DNA of 64,000 nt. Source: Rhodococcus opacus B4 (GTDB lineage Bacteria > Actinomycetota > Actinomycetes > Mycobacteriales > Mycobacteriaceae). A program made the translations under genes and the position numbers. The notes under the pieces were generated by a model. It made no database searches and was not told the origin of the DNA. It was given only the letters and a program-made list of their open reading frames with translations. The stretch covers positions 6,944,001 to 7,008,000 of the forward strand of contig NC_012522.1 of assembly GCF_000010805.1 (NCBI RefSeq). Direction: 5' to 3'. Positions 46,020 to 58,771 of the stretch are shown in pieces (position 1 is the first letter of the stretch; each line of letters begins with the position of its first letter).

Positions 46020-46703
46020 GTGGGAACACTGATTGCGCTGGAAGGCCTGGACGGCGCGGGTAAGCGAACACTGGTCGGCGCCGTGGTGGATCGCCTGACC
46101 GAACGGGGTCTGACGGTCGGCACCCTCGACTTTCCGCGGTACGGCAGGTCCGTGCACGCCGATCTGGCATCGGAGGCGCTCAAGGGCGCGCACGGGGACC
46201 TGGCCGAGTCCGTGCACGCGATGGCCGTGATGTTCGCGCTGGACCGGTCCGGCGCCGTCGGTGAGCTGTCAGACCTGCTCGCCGGCCACGACCTGGTGAT
46301 CCTGGACCGGTACGTGGCGTCCAACGCCGCGTACGGTGCGGCCCGGTTGCACCAGGCGGCGGACGGGGAGTTCGTGGGCTGGGTGGAGAATCTCGAGTTC
46401 GAGCGGCTGGGGCTGCCCAGACCCGACCTGCAGCTGTATCTGGACGTTCCCGTCGCGCTCGCCGCGCAACGCGCCCGGGGCCGCGAATCGGCGGATGCCA
46501 GCCGCTCCCTCGACGCCTACGAACGCGACCGTGGGCTGCAGGAACGCACCGGTGAGGTGTACCGCGAGCTGGCCGTGAAGGACTGGATGTCGCCGTGGTG
46601 GGTGCTCACCCCGGACACCGATCCGGTCACGCTCGCCGAAAACCTGGCACTCTTGAGTGACGACACGGCCCGCCGTGACGAGAAAGAACACGGCACGCCG
46701 TAA
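46020..46703 (+). CDS. tmk: Thymidylate kinase
   Basis: The 227-residue kinase phosphorylates dTMP to dTDP. It contains TLIALEGLDGAGKRTLVGAVVDRL. The P-loop has Arg after Lys, as in the M. tuberculosis enzyme, in place of the usual Ser. The family DR motif is seen as VILDRYVASNAAYGAARL, and PDLQLYLDVPVALAAQRARGRES also matches. GTG 46020 has TAGCCT (46006-46011) eight bases upstream; the in-frame extension into ahcY is not plausible. It precedes mtrA by 45 bases, as in M. tuberculosis. Confidence 0.94.
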   Translation: MGTLIALEGLDGAGKRTLVGAVVDRLTERGLTVGTLDFPRYGRSVHADLASEALKGAHGDLAESVHAMAVMFALDRSGAVGELSDLLAGHDLVILDRYVASNAAYGAARLHQAADGEFVGWVENLEFERLGLPRPDLQLYLDVPVALAAQRARGRESADASRSLDAYERDRGLQERTGEVYRELAVKDWMSPWWVLTPDTDPVTLAENLALLSDDTARRDEKEHGTP

Positions 46704-46748
46704 CGGCGAACGGGCTGTTACGGCCTCCGAAGATGCAACGATAGGGAC

Positions 46749-47426
46749 ATGAAGCCAAGGATTCTGGTTGTCGACGACGACACTGCGCTCGCGGAGATGC
46801 TCACGATCGTGCTCCGTGGCGAAGGATTCGATCCGTATGTGGTGGGGGACGGGACCCAGGCACTCACCGCGGTCCGGGAGACGCGCCCCGACCTGGTGCT
46901 GCTCGACCTGATGCTGCCCGGCATGAACGGCATCGACGTGTGCCGTGTCCTGCGGGCCGATTCCGGTGTTCCCATCGTGATGCTGACCGCGAAGACGGAC
47001 ACCGTCGACGTGGTCCTCGGATTGGAATCCGGCGCGGACGACTACATCATGAAGCCGTTCAAGCCCAAGGAGCTGGTGGCTCGGGTCAGGGCTCGGCTTC
47101 GCCGGACCGAGGACGAGCCGGCCGAGCTGCTCAGCATCGCCGACATCGTCATCGACGTCCCCGCCCACAAGGTGAGCCGGGGCGAAGAACTGATCTCCCT
47201 CACCCCCCTCGAGTTCGACCTGCTGGTGGCTCTGGCGCGCAAGCCGCGACAGGTGTTCACCCGTGAGGTGCTGCTCGAGCAGGTGTGGGGTTACCGACAT
47301 GCGGCCGACACCCGACTGGTCAACGTGCACGTGCAGCGTCTGCGTGCCAAGGTCGAGACTGATCCCGAGAATCCCGAAGTGGTTTTGACGGTCAGGGGGG
47401 TCGGCTACAAGGCCGGACCGCCGTGA
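46749..47426 (+). CDS. mtrA: Essential response regulator MtrA
   Basis: The 225-residue OmpR-family regulator is nearly identical in layout to mycobacterial MtrA. It begins [18 protein letters not shown], has phosphoacceptor Asp53 in [33 protein letters not shown] and a winged helix ending [15 protein letters not shown] and [12 protein letters not shown]. MtrA links cell wall metabolism, division and dormancy. Its stop overlaps the mtrB start (GTGA). The order mtrA-mtrB-lpqB is conserved across actinobacteria. Confidence 0.97.
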   Translation: MKPRILVVDDDTALAEMLTIVLRGEGFDPYVVGDGTQALTAVRETRPDLVLLDLMLPGMNGIDVCRVLRADSGVPIVMLTAKTDTVDVVLGLESGADDYIMKPFKPKELVARVRARLRRTEDEPAELLSIADIVIDVPAHKVSRGEELISLTPLEFDLLVALARKPRQVFTREVLLEQVWGYRHAADTRLVNVHVQRLRAKVETDPENPEVVLTVRGVGYKAGPP

Positions 47427-49195
47427 CAGGTGTTTCCCGATGGCGGCGTCGTGTCAACCGACGCGTTTCGCCGATCCTTCGGTGGGGTCACTCACTGAGC
47501 AATACCCTCGCGCACACGTGGCGCCGTTCGCTGCAGCTGAGGGTCGTCGTGTCGACGTTGACGTTGTCGCTCATCGTCATCGTCGTGCTCGGCGTCGTGC
47601 TGACGAGTCAGATCACCGACCGTCTGCTCGAGACGAAGATCAACGCGGCCACGGAGGAAATGGACCGTGCCCGGAGCACGGTGGAGGGGCAGCTGGCCGG
47701 CGCGGACGACAGTAGTTCGCCGACCACCCAGCTCGACGGCGCCAGGGCCGCCCTGACGAACCGGGAACCCGACGCCGGGCAGGCGTCGGGTTCGGCGGGC
47801 ACGTTCGACCCGGTGCTGATCGTGCCCGGTGACGGCCCCCGCGCGCCGACGTCGAGTGGTCCGGCGGACCAGATCCCGGAATCGCTGCGGGCGTTCGTCC
47901 AGGCCGGTCAGGTGGCGTACCAATTCGCCACCGTGAACGATCCGGAGGGCTATTCGGGACCGGCGCTGATCGTCGGGAGCCCGACCGCGTCGGCGATCTC
48001 CACGCTCGAGCTGTACCTGGTGTTCCCGCTGGCCAGTGAGGACCGCAGCCTGTCGCTGGTGCGCGGCACGCTGCTGGTGGGTGGCGCCGTGCTCGCCGTG
48101 CTGCTCGCGGCCATCGCGCTCCTCGTCGCCCGGCAGGTGGTGCTGCCTATCCGGTCGGCGTCACGGATCGCGGTGCGTTTCGCGGACGGCCGGTTGAAGG
48201 AGCGCATGCCGGTCCGCGGCGAGGACGACATGGCCCGGCTGGCGATGTCGTTCAACGAGATGGCGGAGAGTCTGTCCAAGCAGATCACCCAGCTCGAGGA
48301 ATTCGGAAACCTCCAGAAGCGATTCACCTCCGACGTGAGCCACGAGCTGCGGACCCCGCTGACGACGGTCCGCATGGCGGCCGACCTCATCCACGACGGC
48401 AGCGACGACCTCGACCCGGTGCTGCGGCGGTCCTCGGAGTTGCTGGTCGCGGAACTCGACCGGTTCGAGGGGCTGCTGGCCGACCTCCTCGAGATCAGCA
48501 GGCACGACGCCGGCGTAGCGGAACTGGCCGCCGAGCAACTCGACGTCCGGATGTGTGCGCGGGCGGCGATCTCGACGGTCCGTCACCTTGCGCGCGAGAG
48601 CGGGACCGAACTGATCGTGGATCTGCCCGACCAGGCGGTGATGGCCGAGGTGGACCCGCGCCGGGTGGAGCGCATCCTGCGGAACCTGCTGGCGAATGCG
48701 ATCGATCACGGAGAAGGCAAACCGGTGCTGCTGCGCGTGCGCGCCGACGACAGCGCTGTGGCGTTCATCGTGCGCGACCAGGGCGTGGGCCTGCGGCCGG
48801 GCGAGGAGAAGCTGGTGTTCAACAGGTTCTGGCGGTCCGATCCGTCGCGCGTGCGGCGGTCGGGCGGTACCGGACTCGGACTCGCGATCAGCGTGGAGGA
48901 CGCGAACCTCCACGACGGCAGGCTGGAGGCGTGGGGTGAACCCGGCCAGGGAGCCTGCTTCCGGTTGACGCTGCCGCGGGTGCGGGGACGAAAGGTCGTG
49001 TCGAGCCCGCTGTCTCTGAGACCGGGGACCGCGAAATACGTTCAAGGGCAGCCGGTTCCGGGTGACGACACGTTGCCGGTGCGCAACGAGGCTCCGGAGG
49101 CGGCGGTCGACGAGTCCCGCACGGTTCCCCAGAAACGTGAGCGTGCGCACGTCGGTGACCGGGACGGTGCGCACGGGCCGGAGTCGGACCTGTGA
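47423..49195 (+). CDS. mtrB: Sensor kinase MtrB
   Basis: The 590-residue kinase has two transmembrane helices (about 41-61 and 213-237) around a roughly 150-residue outer domain, then HAMP. His307 lies in [22 protein letters not shown]. The ATPase domain has [28 protein letters not shown] and [19 protein letters not shown]. The basic N-terminus matches mycobacterial MtrB. It is coupled to mtrA and lpqB by four-base overlaps at both ends. LpqB is known to modulate its activity. Confidence 0.96.
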   Translation: MTGVSRWRRRVNRRVSPILRWGHSLSNTLAHTWRRSLQLRVVVSTLTLSLIVIVVLGVVLTSQITDRLLETKINAATEEMDRARSTVEGQLAGADDSSSPTTQLDGARAALTNREPDAGQASGSAGTFDPVLIVPGDGPRAPTSSGPADQIPESLRAFVQAGQVAYQFATVNDPEGYSGPALIVGSPTASAISTLELYLVFPLASEDRSLSLVRGTLLVGGAVLAVLLAAIALLVARQVVLPIRSASRIAVRFADGRLKERMPVRGEDDMARLAMSFNEMAESLSKQITQLEEFGNLQKRFTSDVSHELRTPLTTVRMAADLIHDGSDDLDPVLRRSSELLVAELDRFEGLLADLLEISRHDAGVAELAAEQLDVRMCARAAISTVRHLARESGTELIVDLPDQAVMAEVDPRRVERILRNLLANAIDHGEGKPVLLRVRADDSAVAFIVRDQGVGLRPGEEKLVFNRFWRSDPSRVRRSGGTGLGLAISVEDANLHDGRLEAWGEPGQGACFRLTLPRVRGRKVVSSPLSLRPGTAKYVQGQPVPGDDTLPVRNEAPEAAVDESRTVPQKRERAHVGDRDGAHGPESDL

Positions 49196-50985
49196 CGCCC
49201 GGCAGCCGATCCGCTATGCGGTCGCGATCGGTGTGCGGTGCGATCGCCCTCGCGGTGCTCGTGACCGTCAGCGGATGCGCGAGCCTCCCGGATTCGTCGA
49301 CCCCGCAGGCGATCGGCACGATCAACCGTGACTCGCCGGGTTCGAGTGTGGCGGCCCCGGCGCCGGGACGTGAACCCGACCTGCTGCTGCGCGACTTCTT
49401 CAAGGCCAGTACCGATCCGACCGACCGGCACCTCGCGGCCCGCCAGTTCCTCACCCCCGGTGTGTCCGGCAGGTGGGACGACGCGGCCAGCGCCACGATC
49501 GTCGACAAGGTCGACGTCCTCCCGGAGACCCGGTCGGCCGACCAGGCGACGTACACGATCCGCGCCAACAAGGTGGGTCAGCTCGAGCCCGGTGGGCTGT
49601 ACGTGGCGGAGGAGGGCAGTTTCGAGACGCGGATCAGTCTCGAGCTGCAGGGCGGTGAATGGCGGATCTCCGAACTCCCCGCAGGCGTGATCCTCGACCG
49701 CGCGCAGTTCCTGAACACCTACCAGCGCAAGTCGCTGTACTTCCTCGACCCGGCCGGGACGACGGTCGTGCCGGACCCGCGCTGGGTGTCGGGCGCCCAG
49801 GACCAGATGGCGTCGCAGCTGATCGGTCTCCTGATCGACGGGCCCAAGGCCGCGCTCGCCCCGGCCGTCCGCAACGAACTCGGGGACGGGGTCTCGGTGC
49901 GCGGCCCGATCACGAAGGCCGACGGCCGCACCGCGCAGGTGGGGGTGGGGCTCGGCGGGATCCGGATCGACTTCACCGGCGTGCCGCCGATGGACGCGCA
50001 GCAGAAGCAGCTGTTCGCGGCGCAGGTGATCTGGACGCTGGCCAACGCGGAGATCTCGGGCCCCTACGTGCTGCTCGCCGACGGCGAGCCGTTCGACGAA
50101 CGGTTCCCGAACGGGTGGACCACCGCCGACGTCGCATCCATGAACCCGTTCGCGACGTCCAGCGCCACCGTGGGCCTGCACGCGCTGCGCGAGGGGTCGA
50201 TGGTGAGCGTCACCGAGACCGGTGTCACCCCGGTGCCCGGGTACTTCGGTGCGGCCCGCAACATGCGCTCGCTCGCGCTGTCGCAGGACGGGAAGCTGGT
50301 CGCCGCGGTCGCCGACACGGGGCGCCCCGCGCCGGAGCCGGCGAGTTCGCTGATGGTCGGGGCGTACGAGGACGGTGCCGCATCGGTGCTCGAAGGCGGC
50401 GCGATCACCCGCCCCACGTGGGCGCCCGACAATTCGGCGATCTGGGCAGCGGTCAACGGCAACACGGTCATTCGGGTGTTGCGCGAGCCCGGCACCGGCC
50501 GGACGTCGGTGGTCAACGTCGACGCCGGCGCCGTCACCGCACTGGGCGCCACGATCACCGAGTTGCGGCTGTCGCGGGACGGCGTGCGGGCCGCTCTGAT
50601 CGTCGACGGCAAGGTCTATCTCGCCATCGTCACCCAGATGCCGGGTGGTGCGTACGCTCTGACGAATCCGCGTGCGGTCGCGATAGGACTGGGCAGCCCG
50701 GCCCTGTCCCTGGACTGGAGCACGAGCGACACGATCGTCGTCGCGCGTGCGGCGTCCGACATCCCGGTGGTGCAGGTGGCCGTCGACGGGTCGCGAATGG
50801 ACGCGCTGCCGAGCCGCAACCTGACCGCGCCCGTGGTGGCCGTGGACGCGTCGACGACCACGGAGTTCGTCGCCGACTCCCGGGCGGTGTTCCAGTTGAA
50901 CAACAACGATCCGGCCGGCGACCGGTACTGGCGGGAGGTTCCCGGGTTGACGGGCGTGAAGGCGATACCGGTCCTGCCGGGCTGA
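49192..50985 (+). CDS. lpqB: Lipoprotein LpqB
   Basis: The 597-residue protein begins with a signal peptide and lipobox VTVSGC, with lipidated Cys29, so it is anchored outside the membrane. A GerMN domain (about 200-320) is followed by a beta-propeller-like part (about 340-590) with repeats such as [15 protein letters not shown]. LpqB interacts with MtrB. GTG 49192 overlaps the mtrB stop (GTGA). The gene order identifies it firmly. Confidence 0.94.
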   Translation: MTPGSRSAMRSRSVCGAIALAVLVTVSGCASLPDSSTPQAIGTINRDSPGSSVAAPAPGREPDLLLRDFFKASTDPTDRHLAARQFLTPGVSGRWDDAASATIVDKVDVLPETRSADQATYTIRANKVGQLEPGGLYVAEEGSFETRISLELQGGEWRISELPAGVILDRAQFLNTYQRKSLYFLDPAGTTVVPDPRWVSGAQDQMASQLIGLLIDGPKAALAPAVRNELGDGVSVRGPITKADGRTAQVGVGLGGIRIDFTGVPPMDAQQKQLFAAQVIWTLANAEISGPYVLLADGEPFDERFPNGWTTADVASMNPFATSSATVGLHALREGSMVSVTETGVTPVPGYFGAARNMRSLALSQDGKLVAAVADTGRPAPEPASSLMVGAYEDGAASVLEGGAITRPTWAPDNSAIWAAVNGNTVIRVLREPGTGRTSVVNVDAGAVTALGATITELRLSRDGVRAALIVDGKVYLAIVTQMPGGAYALTNPRAVAIGLGSPALSLDWSTSDTIVVARAASDIPVVQVAVDGSRMDALPSRNLTAPVVAVDASTTTEFVADSRAVFQLNNNDPAGDRYWREVPGLTGVKAIPVLPG

Positions 50986-51000
50986 GCTCGCCGGAGCGGT

Positions 51001-51068
51001 CGGGCTGTCGGTGCGGTCGGGCTGTCGGTGCGGGCGGGCTGTCGGTGCGGGCGGGCTGTCGGTGCGGG
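51001..51068 (+). repeat. Four tandem copies of a 17-bp unit
   Basis: The unit CGGGCTGTCGGTGCGGG is repeated exactly four times (51001-51017, 51018-51034, 51035-51051, 51052-51068), with T instead of the last G in the first copy. It lies between lpqB and comF, 15 bases after the lpqB stop. The length, not divisible by three, and lack of a gene fit a variable-number repeat. Each copy is near-identical, so it is probably young or kept uniform. Confidence 0.9.
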
Positions 51069-51084
51069 CACGGATACTGCCCGC

Positions 51085-51783
51085 ATGCGCGCGCTGCCCG
51101 GTCTCCGGACCCTGCTCGATCTGATCCTGCCCGCCGAGTGCGGCGGGTGCGGGGTGCCGGGCACCCTGTGGTGTGCCCGCTGCGCCGCGGAGATGGCCGA
51201 CGACCCCGTGCTGCTCCGGCCGCGCGTGGATCCGGGGGTCGGGGTGTGGGCGCTCGGGCCGTACTCGGGTGTCCGCCGCCGGGCCGTCATCGCCGCGAAG
51301 GAACGGGGGCGACGCGATCTCGCCGTTCCGCTCGGAGCCGGCGTCGCGGGCGCTCTGAGCCGTCTGCAACAGTGGGGTGAGCTCGACCCACCGGACGTCG
51401 CTCCGGTGGTCCTCGTGCCCGCTCCGACGCGCCCGCGGGCAGCCCGCGCGCGCGGCGGCGACCCTGTCACGCGGATAGCCGTCACCGCCGTGGGGGACAC
51501 GCGGGTGTGTCCCGCGCTCGTGATGCGGCGCGCCGTGCGTGATTCGGTCGGGCTGACCGCCGATCAACGTCGAGTAAACCTCGAGGGTGGCGTCCGGTTG
51601 ACGCGCAGCGGTGCGGCGTTCGCGCAGCATCTCGCGTCGGAATGTTCTGCACTGCAACAAGTCTCGGTGGTGCTGGTGGACGACGTGTCGACCACGGGCG
51701 CCACCGCGACCGAGTCGGTCCGGGTGCTGGCGAGAGCGGGCATCCGAGTGAGTGCGGTGGTCGTCGTGGCGGGTGTCGGATGA
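51085..51783 (+). CDS. ComF-family phosphoribosyltransferase-like protein
   Basis: The 232-residue protein has an N-terminal zinc-finger-like CGGCGVPGTLWCARC. The ComF core follows with YSGVRRRAVIAAKERGRRDLAVPLG, VVLVPAPTRPRAARARGGDP and the PRPP-binding VSVVLVDDVSTTGATATESVRVLARAG. In other bacteria ComF supports DNA uptake, but no competence genes are near. It matches the Rv3242c position. ATG 51085 is preceded by GATACT with six bases between, so the tandem repeat lies directly upstream of its promoter. Confidence 0.9.
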   Translation: MRALPGLRTLLDLILPAECGGCGVPGTLWCARCAAEMADDPVLLRPRVDPGVGVWALGPYSGVRRRAVIAAKERGRRDLAVPLGAGVAGALSRLQQWGELDPPDVAPVVLVPAPTRPRAARARGGDPVTRIAVTAVGDTRVCPALVMRRAVRDSVGLTADQRRVNLEGGVRLTRSGAAFAQHLASECSALQQVSVVLVDDVSTTGATATESVRVLARAGIRVSAVVVVAGVG

Positions 51784-51954
51784 AATTCTGCCGAACAGTG
51801 GCACTCGCGCGCGTTACGTACTAGCGTCGCGGACACACCCGAAAACACAGGTAGGAGGTGGAACTTCGAACCTGGTGCCGGGCGGACCCCCTTCCGGCAT
51901 TGCTCAAACTCGCCGCCGCCCATCAAGGGGCGGGGCCGTAATCGGGAGGTACGA

Positions 51955-52632
51955 GTGACGACCCCTTCGCAAGCCTCGGTTTTCGTCGACGACCGCACCA
52001 CGGAAGCACAAGAGAAGACGGATACCCCCACCGCCGAGATCGTCGTCAAGGGACGCAACGTCGAGGTACCCGACCACTTCCGCGTGTACGTCTCCGAGAA
52101 GCTGTCGCGCCTCGAGCGCTTCGATCCCTCCATATTCCTGTTCGATGTCGAACTTCAACACGAACCCAATCGACGCCAGAGGAAGAACTGCCAGCGCGTC
52201 GAGATCACTGCCCGAGGCAAGGGGCCGGTAGCCCGAGCCGAGGCATCCGCCGACAGTTTCTATGCAGCATTCGAGTCGGTGACCGCCAAGCTCGAGAGCA
52301 GGCTCCGCCGCACCAAGGACCGGAAGAAAGTCCACTACGGGGAGAAGACCCCGGTGTCGGTGGCGGAAGCCACCGCCGCACTGGCCGAGGACGAGAGTCT
52401 GGGCATCAGTCCCGACATCTCCCTGGACGGTCAGGTGTCGGAGGAGCACACACCCGGTCACGTCGTGCGGACCAAGGAACACACGGCTACGCCGATGACC
52501 GTCGACGACGCTCTGTACGAGATGGAGCTGGTAGGACACGATTTCTTCCTGTTCCACGACAAGGAGTCGGACAAGGCGACCGTCGTCTACCGGCGGCACG
52601 CGTTCGACTACGGATTGATCCGTCTGGCGTGA
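51955..52632 (+). CDS. hpf: Long-form ribosome hibernation promoting factor
   Basis: The 225-residue protein has the HPF/RaiA N-terminal domain (about 27-125, [66 protein letters not shown]). A linker leads to the C-terminal dimerisation domain ([40 protein letters not shown]). This long form makes 100S ribosome dimers or stabilises 70S in stationary phase. GTG 51955 lies five bases after GGGAGG. The 171 bases before it, downstream of comF, probably contain its promoter and a leader. Confidence 0.95.
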   Translation: MTTPSQASVFVDDRTTEAQEKTDTPTAEIVVKGRNVEVPDHFRVYVSEKLSRLERFDPSIFLFDVELQHEPNRRQRKNCQRVEITARGKGPVARAEASADSFYAAFESVTAKLESRLRRTKDRKKVHYGEKTPVSVAEATAALAEDESLGISPDISLDGQVSEEHTPGHVVRTKEHTATPMTVDDALYEMELVGHDFFLFHDKESDKATVVYRRHAFDYGLIRLA

Positions 52633-52694
52633 TGTACTCCCGTTCCGCCTGACGATCCGAGCGGTCGGTCTACTCGTCCGATCGCGGAAGCGCC

Positions 52695-52739
52695 TACCAT
52701 GGAATCCGGCCGGGGTTCTCGGACCTCCGGCCGGATTTT
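52695..52739 (+). terminator. Hairpin between hpf and secA1, with possible secA1 -10 box
   Basis: AATCCGGCCGG (52703-52713) pairs with CCGGCCGGATT (52727-52737) and is followed by a short T run, so it is the best intrinsic terminator in the window, 70 bases after hpf. TACCAT (52695-52700) could be the secA1 -10 box, in which case transcription would begin near the left arm and the hairpin would be the secA1 leader. Both readings are possible. Confidence 0.6.
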
Positions 52740-52783
52740 GTGTGTCACCCATCCACTGCCGAAGATTGAGGACGAACAAGACT

Positions 52784-55651
<2,868 letters not shown>

Positions 55652-56176
55652 TCAGCCGATCACCAGCGAGGTGACGGTCCAGCCCGTGTCGGACTGTTGT
55701 TCGACACGGGCTGCGATCACGAAGATCCGGGGTCCCCGGCTGTAGGTACCGAAGGCCTCGAACACGCAGGGCTCCACCGCGCGCAGGTGCACGCGGACGA
55801 GCGCCGCCACACCGAGTCGCCGGGCGGGCGACTCCGCGAGCGCGAGCGTGCGTACCACGTCGAGGAGCGACGGCGTCACCAGCGGCCGCAGTTGCCGGAC
55901 GTTGCGGCGCCGATCCAGCACTTCGAGAACCAGCCGGAACGCCTGCTCCGTGAACCGTTGAACGTCCGGCGACGGAATCGGCACCGTTCCCGGGTGCGTC
56001 ACGGCGGTGCGCGGCGACGCACCCGAGTGCGGCGACGACCGGTGCCTGCCGTACCCACGCGGGTGCCGCGCACCCGAATGCGCCGCCGAACTTCCGGGCA
56101 GGATCGGCTCGGTGTCGTCGCCGGCCGCCGGCTCGAAGCGCGGCGCCCGTGACAGGAACGTGTAGGACTCACTCAT
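55652..56176 (-). CDS. Rv3235-family protein
   Basis: The 174-residue product has a disordered, His/Ser/Pro-rich first half. A conserved second half follows: VQRFTEQAFRLVLEVLDRRRNVRQLRPLVTPSLLDVVRTL and FEAFGTYSRGPRIFVIAARVEQQSDTGWTVTSLVIG. This is the actinobacterial Rv3235 family, near secA in M. tuberculosis, where its function is unknown. The fold looks like a small domain of the accessory-Sec-linked group, but I see no direct evidence. It directly abuts the secA1 stop in the opposite direction. Confidence 0.85.
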   Translation of the reverse strand: MSESYTFLSRAPRFEPAAGDDTEPILPGSSAAHSGARHPRGYGRHRSSPHSGASPRTAVTHPGTVPIPSPDVQRFTEQAFRLVLEVLDRRRNVRQLRPLVTPSLLDVVRTLALAESPARRLGVAALVRVHLRAVEPCVFEAFGTYSRGPRIFVIAARVEQQSDTGWTVTSLVIG

Positions 56177-56281
56177 TTCTTACCCCCCGGTTTCGGCATG
56201 AGACGGCCGTCGTAGCGGTCATGATCGCACGGATCCCGTCGTCGTGTCGCCGAACCGTGGGGCGGACCCTAGGGTGGGGAC

Positions 56282-56719
56282 GTGCGGGGATTGATATTGG
56301 ACTTCGGCGGAGTACTCGCGGGTCCCGGTTCGGACATGGACGGCCTGTCGTCCGTCCTCGCCGGTGCCCGGACCCGTGGTGTGCGGACCGCGATTCTCAG
56401 CAACGACCCCGGCGGTCCCGGCGCGCAGTGGCTGCGGGAACTCGGCGACGGCCGGCTGGTCGATCAGGTCGTGCTGTCCGGGGATGTCGGTGTCGCCAAA
56501 CCTGATCCGCGGATCTACCGGTTCACGGCCGACGCGCTCGGTCTGGACCCGGGCGACTGTGTCTTCGTCGACGACCTGCCGGTCAACGTCCGGGGCGCGG
56601 TGGCTGTCGGGATGGTGGGCATTCACCACGTGGACGGCGCGGCCACGGCGGACGAGATCGCGATACTTCTCGAGGTGGATCGAGACGGGATGCAAGGGGG
56701 ACAGGCGCCGACATGGTGA
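56282..56719 (+). CDS. HAD-like hydrolase
   Basis: The 145-residue protein lacks a full cap domain. It has HAD motif I as LDFGGVL (nucleophile Asp, the second acidic residue replaced by Gly, as in the epoxide-hydrolase-like DFGGV subgroup). Motif II is ILSNDPGG, the lysine of motif III is in KPDPRIY and motif IV is FVDDLPVN. The GTG start has TAGGGT six bases upstream. It overlaps the downstream acyltransferase by seven bases. The substrate is unknown. Confidence 0.85.
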   Translation: MRGLILDFGGVLAGPGSDMDGLSSVLAGARTRGVRTAILSNDPGGPGAQWLRELGDGRLVDQVVLSGDVGVAKPDPRIYRFTADALGLDPGDCVFVDDLPVNVRGAVAVGMVGIHHVDGAATADEIAILLEVDRDGMQGGQAPTW

Positions 56720-58137
56720 CGAGACTGACTACGCAGGATGCATCGTTCTACTTCCTCGAGGCGAGCAGTACCCCGATGCACGTGGGATCGCTGGCGATCT
56801 TCCGGAAGCCGCGAAACGGGTTGTCCTATGAGGAATTGCTTAGCCTCGTCGAGGAGCGGTTGAGCCTGGTGCCCCGCTACCGGCAGAAGGTGCGGGAGGT
56901 GGCGCTGGGACTGTCGCGTCCGGTGTGGGTGGACGATCAGGACTTCGACATCGAGTACCACGTCCGGCGGTCGGCGCTGCCGAAACCCGGGTCGGACGCC
57001 CAGTTGCACGACCTGGTCGCACGGCTCACGTCCCGTCCCCTCGACAACACACGTCCCCTGTGGGAGATGTATCTGGTGGAGGGGTTGTCGAACAACCGCT
57101 TCGCCATCTTCACGAAGTCGCACTCCTCGCTGGTCGACGGCGAGACGGCGCTCGAGATCGGTCAGGTGATCCTGGACCCGGCGAAGACCCGGCGGCCGAT
57201 GGCCGAGGAACTGTGGATGCCGAGTCCCGCCCCCAGTGAGTCCACGCTCATCGCGGGGGCGCTGGCGGAGATGGTGTCGAGGCCGGGTGAGGGGCTGGCC
57301 GCGCTGCGGATGACGTTGGGTGACATGGCGTCTGCGCTCGGTGAGACCGTGCGCGCCGTCGGCAAACTCGCCGCCGTGGTGCGCACCGCAGCGCAGGTGG
57401 CGCCGACGAGTCCGCTCAATGCGACGATCTCCCGCAACCGGCGCTTCGCGGTGGTCAAGACCGAACTGGGCGACTACCGGAAGATCCGGGCGCAGTACGG
57501 GTGCGAGGTCAACGACGTCATCCTCGCCGTGGTGTCGGGTGCGATGCGGTACTGGCTGCTGTCCCGCGGTGAACCGGTCGCGGAGTCGACCACGGTCCGG
57601 GCGATGGTCCCGATGTCGGTGTACGCGACGGACCCCGAGGCCGACGACGAGGCGTCGCGCCGCGGCGAGTGGGCGGACCCGCGGAGCATGGTGTCGTCCT
57701 TCCTCATCGACCTGCCGGTCGGGGAGCCGAACGCGGTGGTGCGGCTGTCGCACGTGGCGCACGCCATGGAGGCGCACGCGAAGCAGAGTCAGCGGGTCAC
57801 CGCGGAGACCCTGGTGCGGTTGTCGGGATTCGCGCCGGCCACGCTGCATGCGATGAGTGCCCGTGTCGCGAGCAGCTTCTCGCAGCGCATGTTCAACCTG
57901 ATGATCACGAATGCGCCGGGTCCGCAGATGCCGCTGTACGTCGGGGGAGCGAGGATGCTCGAGATGTATCCGGTGTCGCCCCTGCTGAAAAACCAGACTT
58001 TGAGCATCGGCCTCACGTCCTACGACGGCAACGTCTACTACGGTTTGAATGCAGACCGTGACGCCATGGCCGACGTGGACGTGGTGGCGGCGCTGCTGTA
58101 CGAATCACTCGAGGAGTTGTTGGATGCCAGCCGGTGA
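56713..58137 (+). CDS. Wax ester synthase/diacylglycerol acyltransferase family protein with altered active site
   Basis: The 474-residue protein is a WS/DGAT family member (Tgs3/Rv3234c position). It has LTTQDASFYFLEASSTPMHVGSLAIF, RPLDNTRPLWEMYLVEGL, a PLNATISRNRRFAVVKTELGDYR segment and NLMITNAPGPQMPLYVGGARMLEMYPVSPL. The family motif HHxxxDG reads HSSLVDG (137-143): Ser138 replaces the second, catalytic histidine, while Asp142 and Gly143 remain. The enzyme may therefore be inactive or need another base. It starts inside the HAD gene and is followed by a DUF6912 gene. Rhodococci carry many paralogues for triacylglycerol storage. Confidence 0.92.
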   Translation: MVTRLTTQDASFYFLEASSTPMHVGSLAIFRKPRNGLSYEELLSLVEERLSLVPRYRQKVREVALGLSRPVWVDDQDFDIEYHVRRSALPKPGSDAQLHDLVARLTSRPLDNTRPLWEMYLVEGLSNNRFAIFTKSHSSLVDGETALEIGQVILDPAKTRRPMAEELWMPSPAPSESTLIAGALAEMVSRPGEGLAALRMTLGDMASALGETVRAVGKLAAVVRTAAQVAPTSPLNATISRNRRFAVVKTELGDYRKIRAQYGCEVNDVILAVVSGAMRYWLLSRGEPVAESTTVRAMVPMSVYATDPEADDEASRRGEWADPRSMVSSFLIDLPVGEPNAVVRLSHVAHAMEAHAKQSQRVTAETLVRLSGFAPATLHAMSARVASSFSQRMFNLMITNAPGPQMPLYVGGARMLEMYPVSPLLKNQTLSIGLTSYDGNVYYGLNADRDAMADVDVVAALLYESLEELLDASR

Positions 58138-58167
58138 GAAGTCCGCGGTGCGAATGACGGGTGACGC

Positions 58168-58680
58168 ATGACGAGGGTGTACGTTCCCGCGACGATCGAG
58201 ATCCTCCAGCGGCTCGTCGCCGACCAGGAGTTCGATCCGATGAGCCGTACCGCCTTCGCCGTCACCGCCACACTCCGCGAGGCGTACTCGTCGGGCGACG
58301 ACGACGAACTGGCCGAGGTCGCGATGGCCGAGGCCGCCCGGGCGTCGCTGCGTCTGATCGCGGGCCGGGTGGGGGAGAGCGGCAGCGACGGGGTCCGCTT
58401 CCGCCGCGCCGTGGTCGCCGCGGACATCGACGACGTGACACCCCGTCCGGACCTCGACGACGCGGTGGTCCGGTTGCCCGGTCCGGTGACGATCGGCCGG
58501 GTCGCGTCCGTGCACGTGGACCTCGCGGAGGCGGAGCCGGACATCGAACGGGCCGTGTCGGCGATCGACGAGGCGGATCTGGGGGATCCGGACGCCGAGT
58601 TCGTTCTCGGTGACGCCGAGGATCACGTTCTGGCGTGGTACGCCACCCAGGAGCTTCCGTTCCTGCTCGAACTGCTCTGA
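58168..58680 (+). CDS. DUF6912-family protein
   Basis: The 170-residue protein begins [22 protein letters not shown] and continues [36 protein letters not shown] and [15 protein letters not shown]. It matches the Rv3231c (DUF6912) family that sits beside the desaturase reductase in M. tuberculosis. Length and sequence are typical of the family; its role is unknown. ATG 58168 is 30 bases after the acyltransferase stop. Rv3231c homologues co-occur with desaturase genes, so a link to fatty acid desaturation is possible but unproven. Confidence 0.85.
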   Translation: MTRVYVPATIEILQRLVADQEFDPMSRTAFAVTATLREAYSSGDDDELAEVAMAEAARASLRLIAGRVGESGSDGVRFRRAVVAADIDDVTPRPDLDDAVVRLPGPVTIGRVASVHVDLAEAEPDIERAVSAIDEADLGDPDAEFVLGDAEDHVLAWYATQELPFLLELL

Positions 58681-58704
58681 CCGGTACGTCCGCTTACCTT
58701 GGGG

Positions 58705-58747
58705 TAACCTACGGTACCGTAACTTGATAACCTACGGTAGCGTAGGT
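58705..58747 (+). promoter_or_regulatory. Desaturase operator, two TAACCTACGGTA copies
   Basis: TAACCTACGGTA begins at 58705 and again at 58728, 23 bases apart. The first contains the perfect palindrome TACGGTACCGTA (58710-58721), and the second has CTACG-n4-CGTAG (58732-58745). The same sequence recurs before the second desaturase at 61230. This looks like a tandem operator for a TetR-type regulator of unsaturated fatty acid synthesis. The regulator is not in the window. Confidence 0.65.
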
Positions 58748-58771
58748 GGTGACGGAAAAGGTGGAGGTCGG

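Noticed and set aside
51001-51068. Short CRISPR array
   Set aside because: The 17-bp units touch each other with no spacers and there are no cas genes.
58709-58747. Iron box or Zur-like site before the reductase gene
   Set aside because: The palindrome TACGGTACCGTA does not match those sites, and the same motif at the second desaturase fits a lipid regulator better.
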